Program-made: the position numbers and the translations under genes | In this document: one piece after another, positions 37,975-49,087 of the stretch | How the letters are laid out: each line of letters starts with the position of its first letter | How positions within the stretch are numbered: the stretch's first letter is position 1 | Notes under the pieces: model-generated | What the model was told of the DNA's origin: nothing | Database searches by the model: none | The model's input: only the letters and a program-made list of their open reading frames with translations | DNA from: Lineus longissimus | Taxonomy: Eukaryota; Nemertea; Pilidiophora; Heteronemertea; Lineidae | Reading direction: 5' to 3' | Assembly: GCF_910592395.1 (NCBI RefSeq) | Contig: NC_088317.1 | Span: 1,302,001-1,366,000 of the forward strand | Length of the DNA: 64,000 bases

Positions 37975-40029
37975 CTATGATTTCTTGCCGCTTTTCTTCC
38001 TACCAGATTTCACGCCTCCCTTCTTGGAACTCGTTTTACTACCTTTGGGCTTTTTGGAACCCTTTTTCATAGATTTGCTGTTCTTCTTTGAGACTTTCTT
38101 CGTAGGTCTTTTAGATTTCTTGTGCACTTTTTTCTTGCTCTTTATCGACCCATTCTTTTTCGAGACTTTCTTGGATTTTCTCATTCCTGCTTTTGCTCGA
38201 CTCTTTCGACTTTTCTTTGATAATGTCTTTCCTCTTTTCTTCTTTATACCTTTCTGTGCAGTTTCCTCTTCATTCTTCTTGGAAGCTTTCTCTTCCTTCT
38301 TTGCTGCCTTCTTCTTTCCTTTCTTAGCGCTGTCCTGTGAGTCTTTCTTCGCCGATATCCTGGAAGTCTTCTTCTTTACATCTTTAGATTCCATTTTGTC
38401 TTTCTTTCCATCTCCTTCTTTCTTCTCTGACTTCTCACCTTTCTCCTTCTCACCACTCCTCTTTCTATCAGTCTTGCTCGCCTTCTGCTTTCCCTTCCTC
38501 AGTTTTGCCTTCCTGATAAGCTGTCTCACTGAGATGAAATGGAAATTGAAAGAAGATCAGTTATCTTCTATATTTGGAAAATTACGCGCCGTTAAGTTCC
38601 GACGACGTTGAATCAACTACCGCGAGGCTGACCCATGAACTCCGTGAAGTTCGGACATTCCAAAATAAGAGGCGCTTATCTGGTAAAAGGCGACTCGATT
38701 CGAAGCCAATTTTTTTGTTTTTTCGGGGGGAGGGCCGATTGTACACTACAATAGAGTAGGGTATTTGGCAAGTCACTGCTTTATAGTATTTGTCTGTTTA
38801 ATGAGAATGGCATTGAGCTCGTCACTCGTACCTTGGTCCTCATCTGTGACTTGGCAAGCATCCTCCTCTCCCTTCATTTTCCCGAAGCCATCAGGGCATT
38901 TCTCGCCGGGCTTGACTCGAATAAACATCTCGACATTTTTTAGTGAGACAACTTGAGACAGATCCTGGTCAGCAGCTGCAATACAAACAGCTTAGTTAAA
39001 GGGAATCTACAGGCACTAGCCAGGTAGGCAAGATTTTGGCTAACTTGAAATCTGACCGCACTATTTATGTGATTCATTTACTGCATCTTCTAATGACAGC
39101 TGCTGCAGACTTTAGTTACTCTCTATTGGCCAAACATGGATTAATCCCTACCGAATGTCTTCACTAACGCTGGGTGGCTCATTACTGCAAATAGAAAGAA
39201 TAAACTGGAAGGTTTGATCAGTGCGGATGTGTCAAACCGACACATACATGTTCGACCACGTTTACCGACACCAACGTGAATCACGCAATGCTAATTGAAG
39301 TTTGGAGCAATATGCTGAGAAACTGCGCACAGTTCTCACCTGCACAACATGTGGTCGATAACCACTTCTTGAGCACCATCCCCCCCAGCCTCGTTCCCGT
39401 AGTCGCACCTGCCCAACTCATCATGTGGGAATAGCTCCTTCTGGATGTCTGTCGATCTCGCAAAGGCGCACCATTTTTTGATCTCGTGTATATATAATTC
39501 TCACCTTTACAACTCTTTCCGGTTTGTTTTGTCGTTCCAGCGGGACACTTTCTGTTATTACGCATTTCAATCTTCTTGAACGTTTTGATGGCGTAGTTGA
39601 AGACTGGAAAAGAAAGGGGACACTGAATCGTTCTAAACTACCAGAGGTGTCTCCGTCCTTAGCCCGGGGCCCCTGTTTGTGTAACAAAGGTGCGGGCGCC
39701 GATGAGAGTCAGACTCCCGGGGCAGTCCATTTCGTCACTCCTTTCATATTGTACCGGGCAACAGGACGAGGCCAATCCACTGCGTCGGGAGTGCAATCGA
39801 AGTAGAGTCAAAACAAGTCGAGATCGAGTCAAGGGGACAATGATCGAGCTAGTGACTTATCAACTTATCGACCTGGCCTAACCAGTAGTTCGCGCTCCAG
39901 AGCCTTAAAGAATGTGGACAAAGCATTACGAATAAGCTATAGTGCACATTCGCGTTAGACACTTACTATGGAATGGTGTAAAGACACACTCGTCACCCTC
40001 TTTCTTCCATTTCTTCCCGGGGCAAGCTA
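37975..40029 (-). CDS. Lys-rich secreted-type protein block with CPxG two-Cys modules (no start exon found)
   Basis: Four exons join in phase 1: 40029-39967 (ACPGKKWKKEGDEC), 39603-39505 (KCPAGTTKQTGKSCK), 38975-38832 (KCPDGFGKMKGEEDAC) and a terminal exon 38528-37975 ending in TAG. The terminal exon encodes 184 residues, mostly Lys, Ser and Glu, ending KKSGKKS. Each upstream exon carries one Cys-Pro-x-Gly...Cys unit like those of the gene at 44663-47674. I found no exon with a signal peptide between 40029 and 40260. The block is therefore either a separate gene with a missed start or an alternative 3' half of the gene at 40260-43914, whose exon 6 also ends in phase 1. A further optional exon near 39345-39455 is possible. 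AATAAA (minus) is at 37930. Confidence 0.68.
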
Positions 40030-40259
40030 CTGAGAGAGAAGATACATACTATTACAAGTTTACCATCGACACGGTGAATAAAGGTATATGTATCGTCCGA
40101 AAAATACGTGCTTACCCCGAGAGGGACCGACGACTCAAAGGAAACAGACCTAACTGCTTCCAAAAGCACTTTTGGCAGCTTACATGTCATTGTAGTTATA
40201 ACAAGGATGATTTTCTGTTATGAAATGTGTACTCCTCTTAATCGCGTGATGAGGGTTGA

Positions 40260-40874
40260 TTAAAAACATTGACGATGACTCTTCACTTTCATACCATTCT
40301 TTCCCTTGTCCTTCTTGTCCTTGTCCATTTTCTTGGCGCAGCTCGGTACGACTTTACAAGTAGCTCCACCTATCTTCTTTTTAGCACACTTTGGTCTCGC
40401 CACGCAGACGGCGTCTTCCGGGCACTCCATGACCTTGCAAGGATCAATAGATTTCGCCGCATCGCCTTTATTAGTCCCCGGCAGCTTGATTTTGGTTACT
40501 GCAGCTAACGCCTGGAAGAGACGAAGAAAATGTCCCTCAAAATCAGTTTGCATGATCAACTACTTCCCTTTTGCAATCTTTTGCACAGAAGATCGCCGTC
40601 CCCTCCGACACCTATACCAGTTTGGGGCAGCAGTTGTCTTTCACGACACACCTCGTGTAGTCCGGTGCATTATCATCATCGTCGTCATCATTATCATCAC
40701 CATCATCAGCATCAGCATCATATTATCACATTAAAGGGGGCCTCCCATAGTATTAAATAATGCATCTCTAAACCCACCTTATTGTATGTGAATACATTGT
40801 CATTGTCCCTGTCCTTTAGTTTGGGGCAGTAGTTGCCTTTTAAGTAACACCTGGGGTAGCTAGTTTCATCGTCG

Positions 40875-40932
<58 letters not shown>

Positions 40933-43914
40933 TCTTCCTATAAACAAAGCTGATACACTTCTCCTCTTTATCACAAGCCCTGAAGCATTGCTTTAGGTTT
41001 GTTTTCTTCATGACTACCAGGGTCTTCTGATCACAGTTGCCCTTTCTCGACACGTATTTGTAGACCGCTGAAAATAGCAAATACAATGTAGTTCTAATTT
41101 AGACTGTGAGAGATTAATGTACCCCATGGTGAACAAATTTATTGTTTCGCATCCACGTGATTACCTGAGATGTCTCTTCCACCTTTTGGCTTGCCTCTCT
41201 GCTTAGAACCATTCCACCTCGGGTACCAGGGACACCTGATCTTCACGTATGTCCACGCGTATGGCCAGTTGTGGATATCTCGGCGTGGCTTCTTCCTACC
41301 AAGAAACGAGAACGCATGAGACAGTTCTGATAGAATTGACGAAAGACAGTTTTGGCCTGATTTTGGACATAGTTTTTGACGTGGTTTGTTCTTGGTAACG
41401 TCTTTGGAGATTTCTAGGAAGATAAACGCAGCAGAATACTGTTCCATCCGCACTTTTTACTCATCGGAGCTAAAAGCTCTGTACATTCAGTTGAAACACC
41501 ATGCAGACGTGACGAGCTGAATAAATAATCATGACGACAACTAGCCTTTATAGTACACCATGTCCCAATAGTATTATGCTGATCTACCTATAGGCCTACC
41601 TCCACAACCCATCAACACTTCATGATAGCACGGATGCTATACATCCGTGATGATAGCCGCCAAAAAGGTGTGTTAATTCCAACTTACTGTTTCTTACTGA
41701 TGTCGTCATGGGTCCAGCAACTTCGATGCCTTTGGTCCCAGTCCACGTAGCGACATCTCTTGTTCTTCCAGCACCAATATCTACACTGGACGGCAGTGAC
41801 CAGGCCAGCCACCCGGCGGACACTGAAGGTGTACAGAGTACGGATACGGCGCATACAACCTGGCGGAAATAAACATTCTTCAGAGTAGGCAAACGAACTT
41901 TTCTGAATGCAAAAAAATTGCTAGCAACCAATCAGTTAAAACTGGCCTAGATCTTTAACTGTTTGTCATTCTGTCATTCTCGAACGACGGTATGAGATCA
42001 TGAGTCAACGTCGGGACCAACAATGAACATATGCTATTGTGTGACCATACCATGCTGTCTAATGCCTGGGCAAAATAGGGTTTGGATTATTTCGACAGGG
42101 GACTATACATGTTTTACTTTCACACGGGCGTCAGGCGTTATAACATGATAGATAGAAGTAGGTTTATAGTACCTCCAGGTGCAGCTCTGGTTTTTCCAAT
42201 CAATTTTTTTGGCCAGATTTTCCGCGGTTTATGAGCTGAAAAGAAAATGCAACATTGCATCATTGTGGATCTATATGCATAAGGTGAAGAAATAATAGGT
42301 ATGAAGGTTTCACCATAGGTTTGGGGCATCTTTCAAAATGTCCGGTTCCGTTACGCCTACAGCGGGCCACCTGGTGGAGGCGATGAAGATAAATCCTCCT
42401 CCTGGTTCCGGTTCGTTCAGTACGTTCAGTACGTGATACCTTTACATTTATTCCTTTAATGTGATATACTCACTGCAAGCCACTTTCGCCACGTGAATGA
42501 TGTTGTGTATAGTCCTGTGCAAGCGCCTCACGCGGGTGTGCAACCGACATAGTTTCCTTTTCGAGTTCCAGTCAATAGAGCGACAGCTTTTGTTCTTCTG
42601 ACAGAAATTGATGCAGCTTCGGTAGGTGTTGGCCCGAACCCGCTTCCCCATCAGACCACGGTAACCGATCCTCCGCCGCAAGCACACTGTAAAAGGCCAG
42701 AAAATAGATAACAGCACTAAACCAAACGTCGTAAAATGATGTCACAAATTACACACAACGTAAACAGCTGAATTGCGTTAAAAATGACACCATTTACTTT
42801 GTATTTCTGACGAGTCAGACGGGATGGAATTTATCACATAGGTTGTGGATCCATCTATTTCTGGGGCCAAAGTACATCGTAAAAGGGGACCCTACGAATG
42901 CTATCGTACTTTATAACAACACGACATCTCTGTCTTTACCTTTGGTGTTCCTTCGTTTCCTCTTGTCAGTCTTTCTTGCAGCCTTTTTAACATTTCGCTT
43001 AACTTTCTCTTCTTTCTTTGCAGCCTTCTTCCTGTCCTTCTTGTCAGCCTTCTTCCTGTCCTTCTTGTCAGCCTTCTTCCTGTCCTTCTTGTCAGCCTTC
43101 TTCCTGTCCTTCTTGTCAGCCTTCTTCCTGTCCTTCTTGTCAGCCTTCCTCCTGTCCTTCTTGTCAGCCTTCTTTGCAGCTTTCTTTGCCTCCTCCTTCT
43201 TCTCAGCTTGCTTCTTCTTCACAGAGTTCTTGGTCATGCTTTCCTTCTTGCCGTCCTTGCTGGTGGCCTTCTTGACCTTGCTTGTAACCTTTTTACCCTT
43301 GCTTACAGCCTTCTTACCCTTCTTTACAGGCTTCTTGTCCTTGCTTACAGCCTTGTTTTTGTAATCCTTCTTCCTGTCTTTGCTTACAGCCTTCTTTTTG
43401 TCGCCCTTCTTGGCCTTGCTTACCGCCTTCTTTTTGTCACCCTTCTTGGCCTTGCTTACCGCCTTCGTCTCGGCCTTGCTTAAAGCCTTCTTGTCAGCCT
43501 TCTTCTTGCTTGAAACCTTGCTAACCTTCCTGGCATCTTTGCTGGCAGCCTTCTTTGGTGATGACTTGGTTGATGCTTTCTTCTTTGCAGTGCTGGCTGA
43601 TTTCTTGACCACTGCCTTAGCTGCTGCTCTCTTGGTCGATGCGGCTGCAATGAGTCATAACAGTGGTATGTAACTGTGACGCTGATTAACCTGCTTAGTC
43701 GTTCCATGATTATTATATCACATCGCAAAGGCACTGAGGAGAATTGGAAATAATGAATAGAAAATAAGCAGCCAAGTTGAGAAATGTCTGGACAACATTG
43801 TGAGCCAAATCATTAAAAGTAAGGGTATCAGCCTGTGTTACCTTTGCCTTGCTGTGACTGAAGGAGTAAGAGAAGGGTTACGGCCAGGAGCCCCAACAGA
43901 ATACACCGATTCAT
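40260..43914 (-). CDS. Secreted Lys-rich protein with PAN/apple-like modules and poly-Asp insert, 632 aa
   Basis: Eight exons join in phase: 43914-43842 (signal peptide, MNRCILLGLLAVTLLLLL), 43644-42940, 42686-42474, 42235-42173, 41859-41688, 41295-41165, 41067-40778, 40511-40260 (TAA). Exon 2 encodes 235 residues of Lys/Ala/Asp/Ser repeats, including six KADKKDRK-type units. Exons 3, 5 and 7 each hold a C-x3-C-x5-C...C module resembling the core of PAN/apple domains. In exon 7 the module is split by 21 Asp (40868-40930). The last exon has a DPCKVMECPEDAVC segment similar to follistatin-type domains and a Lys-rich end. The signal peptide suggests an extracellular matrix, shell, tube or adhesive protein. 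This is inference from composition; no orthologue was recognised. Confidence 0.82.
40615..40735 (-). pseudogene. Partial second copy of the poly-Asp/Cys exon, in an intron
   Basis: On the minus strand this reads an Asp-rich run, then NAPDYTRCVVKDNCCPKL and a TAG two codons later. It matches the second half of exon 7 (DDDDETSYPRCYLKGNYCPKL). No clear acceptor precedes it. It is read as a decayed or partial exon duplication, though use as an alternative exon is not excluded. Confidence 0.55.
40868..40930 (-). repeat. (GAT/GAC)21 coding microsatellite
   Basis: 63 nt encode 21 consecutive Asp within the third PAN-like module of the 632-aa protein. Confidence 0.95.
43022..43170 (-). repeat. 24-bp coding tandem repeat (Lys-rich octapeptide)
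   Basis: Six near-identical 24-bp units, on plus CTTCTTCCTGTCCTTCTTGT plus CAGC, encode KADKKDRK repeats in exon 2 of the 632-aa protein. Longer KAVSKAKKGDKK-type units lie at 43380-43470. Confidence 0.9.
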
Positions 43915-44662
43915 TATCCTATGGATCCTCTAGCTCCACGCCTGCAAGGAAAAGAAATATAGGTCGAAAAACCCCGATTAGTTGAAACCTTATTTTCACC
44001 GAAAACTACATTCGTGTCATTCTTAGGACTGTGAAGAGGCAGGAATTTTAGTTCCTTGAAAGCTATTGGGATTCATCCAGAAATACAATCCTCGGTTCTC
44101 ACCGGGATCAAACCTGGGCCCTTTTGCGTGCGAGCCAGCAGTGTAAGCCGCTAATTTTAGGCATCTCTGTTTTCAGTAACGAACTCGGGCCTCGGCTCAG
44201 TGTCCCAAAGATTTCTGCCGGAGAGCTCCACCCCTTGCCAGAGTTTTGTGGTCAGGGTAATGTCGGGTCGTGACTTACCTTGTCAATTTCCTTTCATCCC
44301 AAGAAAAGTAAATGGCGTAAACCAACTGCAGATCGGAAAAAAGCGAAAAAGCCCACGTACACTGGGGATGTATTGGAGGCGAGTTCTAGAAGCAACCAGT
44401 CTGGTGTCGATGGTTCTTCAAGCCCGATCAAATATCGATTTTATTTCAATCAATTGATCCTGATAACGGGAGGAAATATATTGTCATTCATTGGTAGCAT
44501 TCTGGAGCATCCTCCAGACTCCAATTACTGGACTAGGGACACCTGTTGTTCTTGTTAAAGGGGGACTGTAGGCAGGAGCTAGACGGTCAAAACACCCGAA
44601 TAGTATACATTTATTTATTCATCATGTTCTCACAGCTACAACAGGACCATTTATCTCATAGT

Positions 44663-47600
44663 CTACGTGCTCTTATCATCATCATCATCATCATCGTCAT
44701 CGTCGTTGTCGTCGTCGTCGTCGTCGTCGTCATCGTCACCACCATCTTTGTCTCCAACTGTCACTGTCACTTCATCAGCTTTCTTTGCCTTTTCCAGTTT
44801 TTCCGCCGTTTTAAACGCTTTGAGGAGTTCCCCCGCCTCTTTGGCTCCATCTTGCGGCGGTACAACACACTTCTTGACCTTCTGCGGTTTTCCTGCCGTC
44901 ACTGTCTTCTGCAGTTCGGGCTGCGCTTGGTCAACGCATTTCACTTCCAACGGTTTTTCCGTCGTTTTAACTACATGTACCTTCTGTGCCTTCTTCGCAT
45001 TAATCTTTACTTTGCGCGGTTTTCCAGCCATGTGCATTTTTCCCGCCGATTTAACCAAATCTCCCATTACTTTTTTCCTCACTTCCACACGCTTCCCCGC
45101 CCTTTTATTATTAGCAACATTAGTTAATTTTCTCGCGATTTTAACTACCTTCTGTGGTTTTGCTTCCGCCTTCTTCACCTTCTTTAGCGGTTTTCCAGTA
45201 GTTTTTAACAGAACTTTCCGCGGTTTGCTATTTTTTTGGAATGGCAGATTCTCCTGTGTTTCGACCTTCTTGATTAAAACCTTCAGTTGTTTTTCTCCCT
45301 GGTGTCTCGCTGTCTTCGGCGTTACTTTGGCCTTCCTTCCATCAACTTCTTTCTCAGCTGAGGACGAAGTTTACATCATAATATTATCTTTTTTTCTCAT
45401 GGTAACAAGAAAAATATTTATCTTTAAAAAAAGGAATCGAACAAGAATAGCACATTCAATTTCTGTTTGCGTCGCTGATGACCTTTTCAAACAATTTCTC
45501 ATGCAATTCTCCATTGGCTTCTAGAAAATACGTGATGTTTCCTATTTTCAAATAATAAAGAAGAAAAACAAGTCGAATTAGCAGTTATGAAATCGGACAC
45601 ACTCAACACACTTAACACCACACTATGGGTCGAAAAGTAGCCGAGAAAAACAAAAACATATTATTATCCATGGTTAGCCGAGAAAAACAAAACATATTAT
45701 TATCCATGGTTACAAAATAACCTCTAATATCTCCTCCAAAGAAAACACTCAGTTGCGCAACTGATTTTGCATGATTTGAAGTTGAGCGCTATGGAGTGTT
45801 TTCTCTGAAGGAGATATGTACTAGAGTTTATGTCAGTAATGAGCAAACCGTACCATCATCTTATCGGGACCGAAGTTCCGAAGTGTCGTTTGCTATATTC
45901 TTACCATCAGAAAGAAGCTTGACCTTCTTTAGCTTGTGTAAAGCGCTTGGTAGGACGCAAATGCCATTCACTTTCTTATAGCCAGTGTTACAAGGCCCCG
46001 TCTGAGCCACGTTACCTGAGAAAGAAGATAATTCAACTTTAACTTCAACATCCAGCCACAGTCGGAATGTTGTCAACTACCAAAGTGCAATCGTCCCCGC
46101 CCAAGGCTTGGTCCCCTCTCTGGCCACCTGCCCACTCTAAACTCACTCTCTGCCTTGAGTTTTCTCATGTCCTGCACCAGTTTCCTCGGCACCTTCACCT
46201 TCATGACACACAGACCGTCCTCGTTCTTCACCTGGCCGTCTGAACATTCTGGAAAAGAAGGGAAAATGCACCTGGCGTATACTGGGTGACCAAAAAAAGA
46301 AACAGACGACCATACTTCCACCATTCAGACACCCAAAGCACTATACGCTCTTAAAAATAAAGGTTTGAGCTATAGTCCTGCGGCGAAGGGGTGTTGAAAA
46401 ACCTTTCAAAGGGTTTTTCAGGAAATACTGATACGTGGACCCCGTAAAATGGAAAAACCGATGGTCTTAGACTAGAGATTGCAGTATAACATGCATATGC
46501 AAGTATGATATTTGCCGGAACTCGAAAATAACTACATGTACATGTACTAGCATTATGCGCTATTTCACTTACTGTCTCCTTCAGAACCTGAAAAACAAGT
46601 AAATGAATTTTTAGTCAAAAACTTGGCATAAAGCCGGGCCTTGACAACAAACCAGTAGATAGGTTTTACTTACACAGGCGCTATAAGACGAATAGGGGAA
46701 AGCGGAGCTTATAGCAACCTGGCCCAGAGAAGCCCGTCAAAAGACAGTTTTTTGTACAACATTACTTGATGTCGCAATCACGTCAGAGCAGACGATTTGG
46801 GTATCAATTGATTACCATCCGGCATGCAGGTTCCAGAATTTTTCTTGTTCTTGAACCCCAAAGGGCATTGGCTAAATTTCCCTGAAAAATAACCACAAAA
46901 CATGAGTACAGATATCATTTCAATTACAATTACTGTTCAAGCAAGACAATGGCACAATCTACTCTACTGGGTGGCTCAATCGGGGTTAAGTCCTAACGGT
47001 AATATTGCTCGTAAGATAAATTTTCCTGGAGATAACGCTAAGCTGAGGGAACGCTGATATAAGCTTGTAACCGGCCCCGATATGGCAACTTGGCCCCGGT
47101 CAACAATGCCACTTGAATGCACAACAGCACGAGGCAAAAACTTCAGCTCACTCGAACCCTATAGAAAGGCACAACCAACTTGAATGTCACAACTTATCCT
47201 ACCATAAACTGCGGTGAAACGCAAAACACAAGAACTTTGAGATGGTTTGTACTATTGAATGAGCTCTGCACACTGACCAAAGACACCATTCATCTATATT
47301 TAGCCTCGTCCACTCGGACGGCTCACCTCCAAAGGTCTTGGTCTCTTTCTTCTCTGCCTTTTTCTCTCCATCCGCTCCCACGGCGAACCCGACGATGTTT
47401 TTAAATGATTTGGTACCGGCTGCATTCGGAGCGTGGAAGCTGTGGACACCGTTGCCGAGGTCCTGGGGTTGGACTGAAAAAGATGCCAGAACGGCCCGGT
47501 TAGAAGTTGTCCGAATTAAAAGTACGGCGGTCATAATCATGACATCAAATAATGATGACTAAGCTGAGAGAAACAGTCACAAAAGGAGGAACACTTACTT

Positions 47601-47674
47601 ATAGCGGCAGGGACCAAGGCAGCGGAAATGAGGACCAACACCAAATGGATAACCAGCAGACTTGAGCAATGCAT
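44663..47674 (-). CDS. Secreted Lys-rich protein with two-Cys modules and poly-Asp tail, 403 aa
   Basis: Seven exons join in phase 1 throughout: 47674-47599 (signal peptide, MHCSSLLVIHLVLVLISAAL), 47473-47327, 46881-46816, 46587-46573 (15 nt), 46248-46147, 46015-45905, 45357-44663 (TAG). Exons 3, 5 and 6 each carry one C-x-x-G...C unit: CPLGFKNKKNSGTC, CSDGQVKNEDGLC and CNTGYKKVNGIC. The terminal exon encodes 230 residues. These begin with a basic region with recurring GKP-(R/Q/L)-KVK motifs and end in about 20 Asp broken by one Asn, then KST. A strong positive block followed by a strong negative tail, with a signal peptide, suggests a mineral-binding or adhesive matrix protein. This function is inferred. 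Minus-strand AATAAA sequences are at 44610-44619. Confidence 0.84.
46573..46587 (-). CDS. 15-nt microexon of the 403-aa Lys-rich protein
   Basis: GTTCTGAAGGAGACA is flanked by a strong acceptor (polypyrimidine run then TTTTTCAG) and the donor GTAAGT. Phase 1 at both ends. It adds five residues (about GSEGD) and can be skipped without changing frame. Confidence 0.6.
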
Positions 47675-48229
47675 CTTCCTGCTCGGTCTGAAAGAGAGCA
47701 AAGCTCGATAAGAAAAGAAATAAATGACGGGGAACCGCGCATTGCGTCCTGTTCTTCGATGAGACCCGCCCTGAAAGATAAAGTCACAACCTAGCTCAGG
47801 GCCGTCGATTTTACAAGCTAAACTCAATTGGCTATCGTTAGTTAAGCTCTAAACCACGTTAACTTATTTACAAGGCAAAATGATCAAGTACCATTTTATC
47901 AAATGTCTTTTACAACCCCCATCCCCTCCCCTCAACTTTGAATCGGAATGGAAGATGGAAGATGGAAGAGATCAAAACCTTTCTGGAGGCCGAGCGAATT
48001 TTCTTACCTGATGTCGATTAATAAGTTGCTTCCACCTTAAAACATGTCAGACAGGGAAGTTTTTCCACCAGGTGAACATCCAACGTATCACACACGGATG
48101 GCGCACATTGTTATAGGACGGCTCCATTGATTTATTGAGCTCGGCACTTATTGGATTTGGGAATATCTGACCGAAACAATCAATGGTTAACATTTGCACC
48201 ATCTGGCATGGTTTGACACCATCTCGAGT

Positions 48230-49010
48230 ACAGGAGGAGAACAATAAATCACGATTCGGCCTGACTGTGACTGTCTCATCTCTCTCACCATGTTGACAAC
48301 TTGGCAGAGCAGCAAACAAGACTGATGTGGCTTGGCTGTGACTGTCTCATCTCTCTCATCATGGTGCCAACACGTTGGAGCAGCAAAGACTAATTTGGAC
48401 TGGCTGTGACCGTCTCATCCCTCTCACCATATTGTCAACACGGTGGAGCATCCAAGACTGATTCGGCCTGGCTGTGACTGTCTCATCTCTCTCATCATGT
48501 TGTCAACACGGTGGGGGAGCCAGGACTGATTCGGCCTGGCTGTGACTGCCTCATCTCTCTCACCATGTAGACAACTTGGCAGAGCAGCCAAGACTGATTT
48601 GGCCTGGCTGTGACTGTCTCATCTCTCTCACCATAATTATTGTCAACACGGTGGAGCAGCCAGAACTGATTCGGCCTGGCTCTGACTGTCTCATCTCTCT
48701 CGCCTTATTAACAACTAGGCAGTGCGGCGAAGATTGATGCGGCCTGGCTGTGACTGTCTCATCACTCGCATCATGTTGTCAACGCGGTGGAGCAGCCAGG
48801 ACTGATTCGGCCTGGTTGTGACTTCCTCATCTCTCTCATCATGTTGTCAACACGGTGGAGCAGCCATGACTGATTCGGCCTGGCTGTGACTTCCTCATCT
48901 CTCTCACCATGTTGACAACTTGGCAGAGCAGCCAAGACTTTTTTTGCCTGGCTGTGACTGTCTCATCTCTCTCATCATGTTGTCAGCACGATGGAGGAGC
49001 CAGGACTGTC
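48230..49010. repeat. ~68-bp tandem repeat array, arm 2 (inverted relative to 21.2 kb)
   Basis: About twelve units of ~60-70 bp with the core GATTCGGCCTGGCTGTGACT followed by GTCTCATCTCTCTCACCATG and GTCAACACGGTGGAGCAGCC. The reverse complement matches the array at 21190-21900. Confidence 0.88.
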
Positions 49011-49087
49011 AAACAGTTGTGTGAGCTCACTAGAGCTTGCACTTACATAATAGTGTAAAACTAAAATTTATATAATATATATGTATA

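Noticed and set aside
37889-38611. 240-aa Phe/Leu-rich plus-strand ORF
   Set aside because: It is the antisense of the Lys-rich terminal exon. AAG/AAA codons read backward give Phe and Leu. The minus strand has consistent splice phases and Cys modules.
39345-39455. Possible extra exon (RCDYGNEAGGDG-like frame)
   Set aside because: It has a donor and open frame, but its phase (1 to 2) does not fit the next recognised exon, so I did not include it in the model.
40000-40230. Minus-strand ORF starting MTCKLPKVLLEAV as the missing start exon of the Lys-rich block
   Set aside because: It is not hydrophobic enough for a signal peptide, and its possible donor is in phase 0, not the required phase 1.
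42843-43364. 173-aa plus-strand ORF with repeated FLSFLSAF
   Set aside because: It is a shadow of the Lys-rich 24-bp repeat exon on the minus strand.
44667-45524. 285-aa plus-strand ORF starting with poly-Ser
   Set aside because: It is antisense to the Lys-rich and poly-Asp exon of the 403-aa gene, which is supported by an acceptor, phase and upstream signal peptide.
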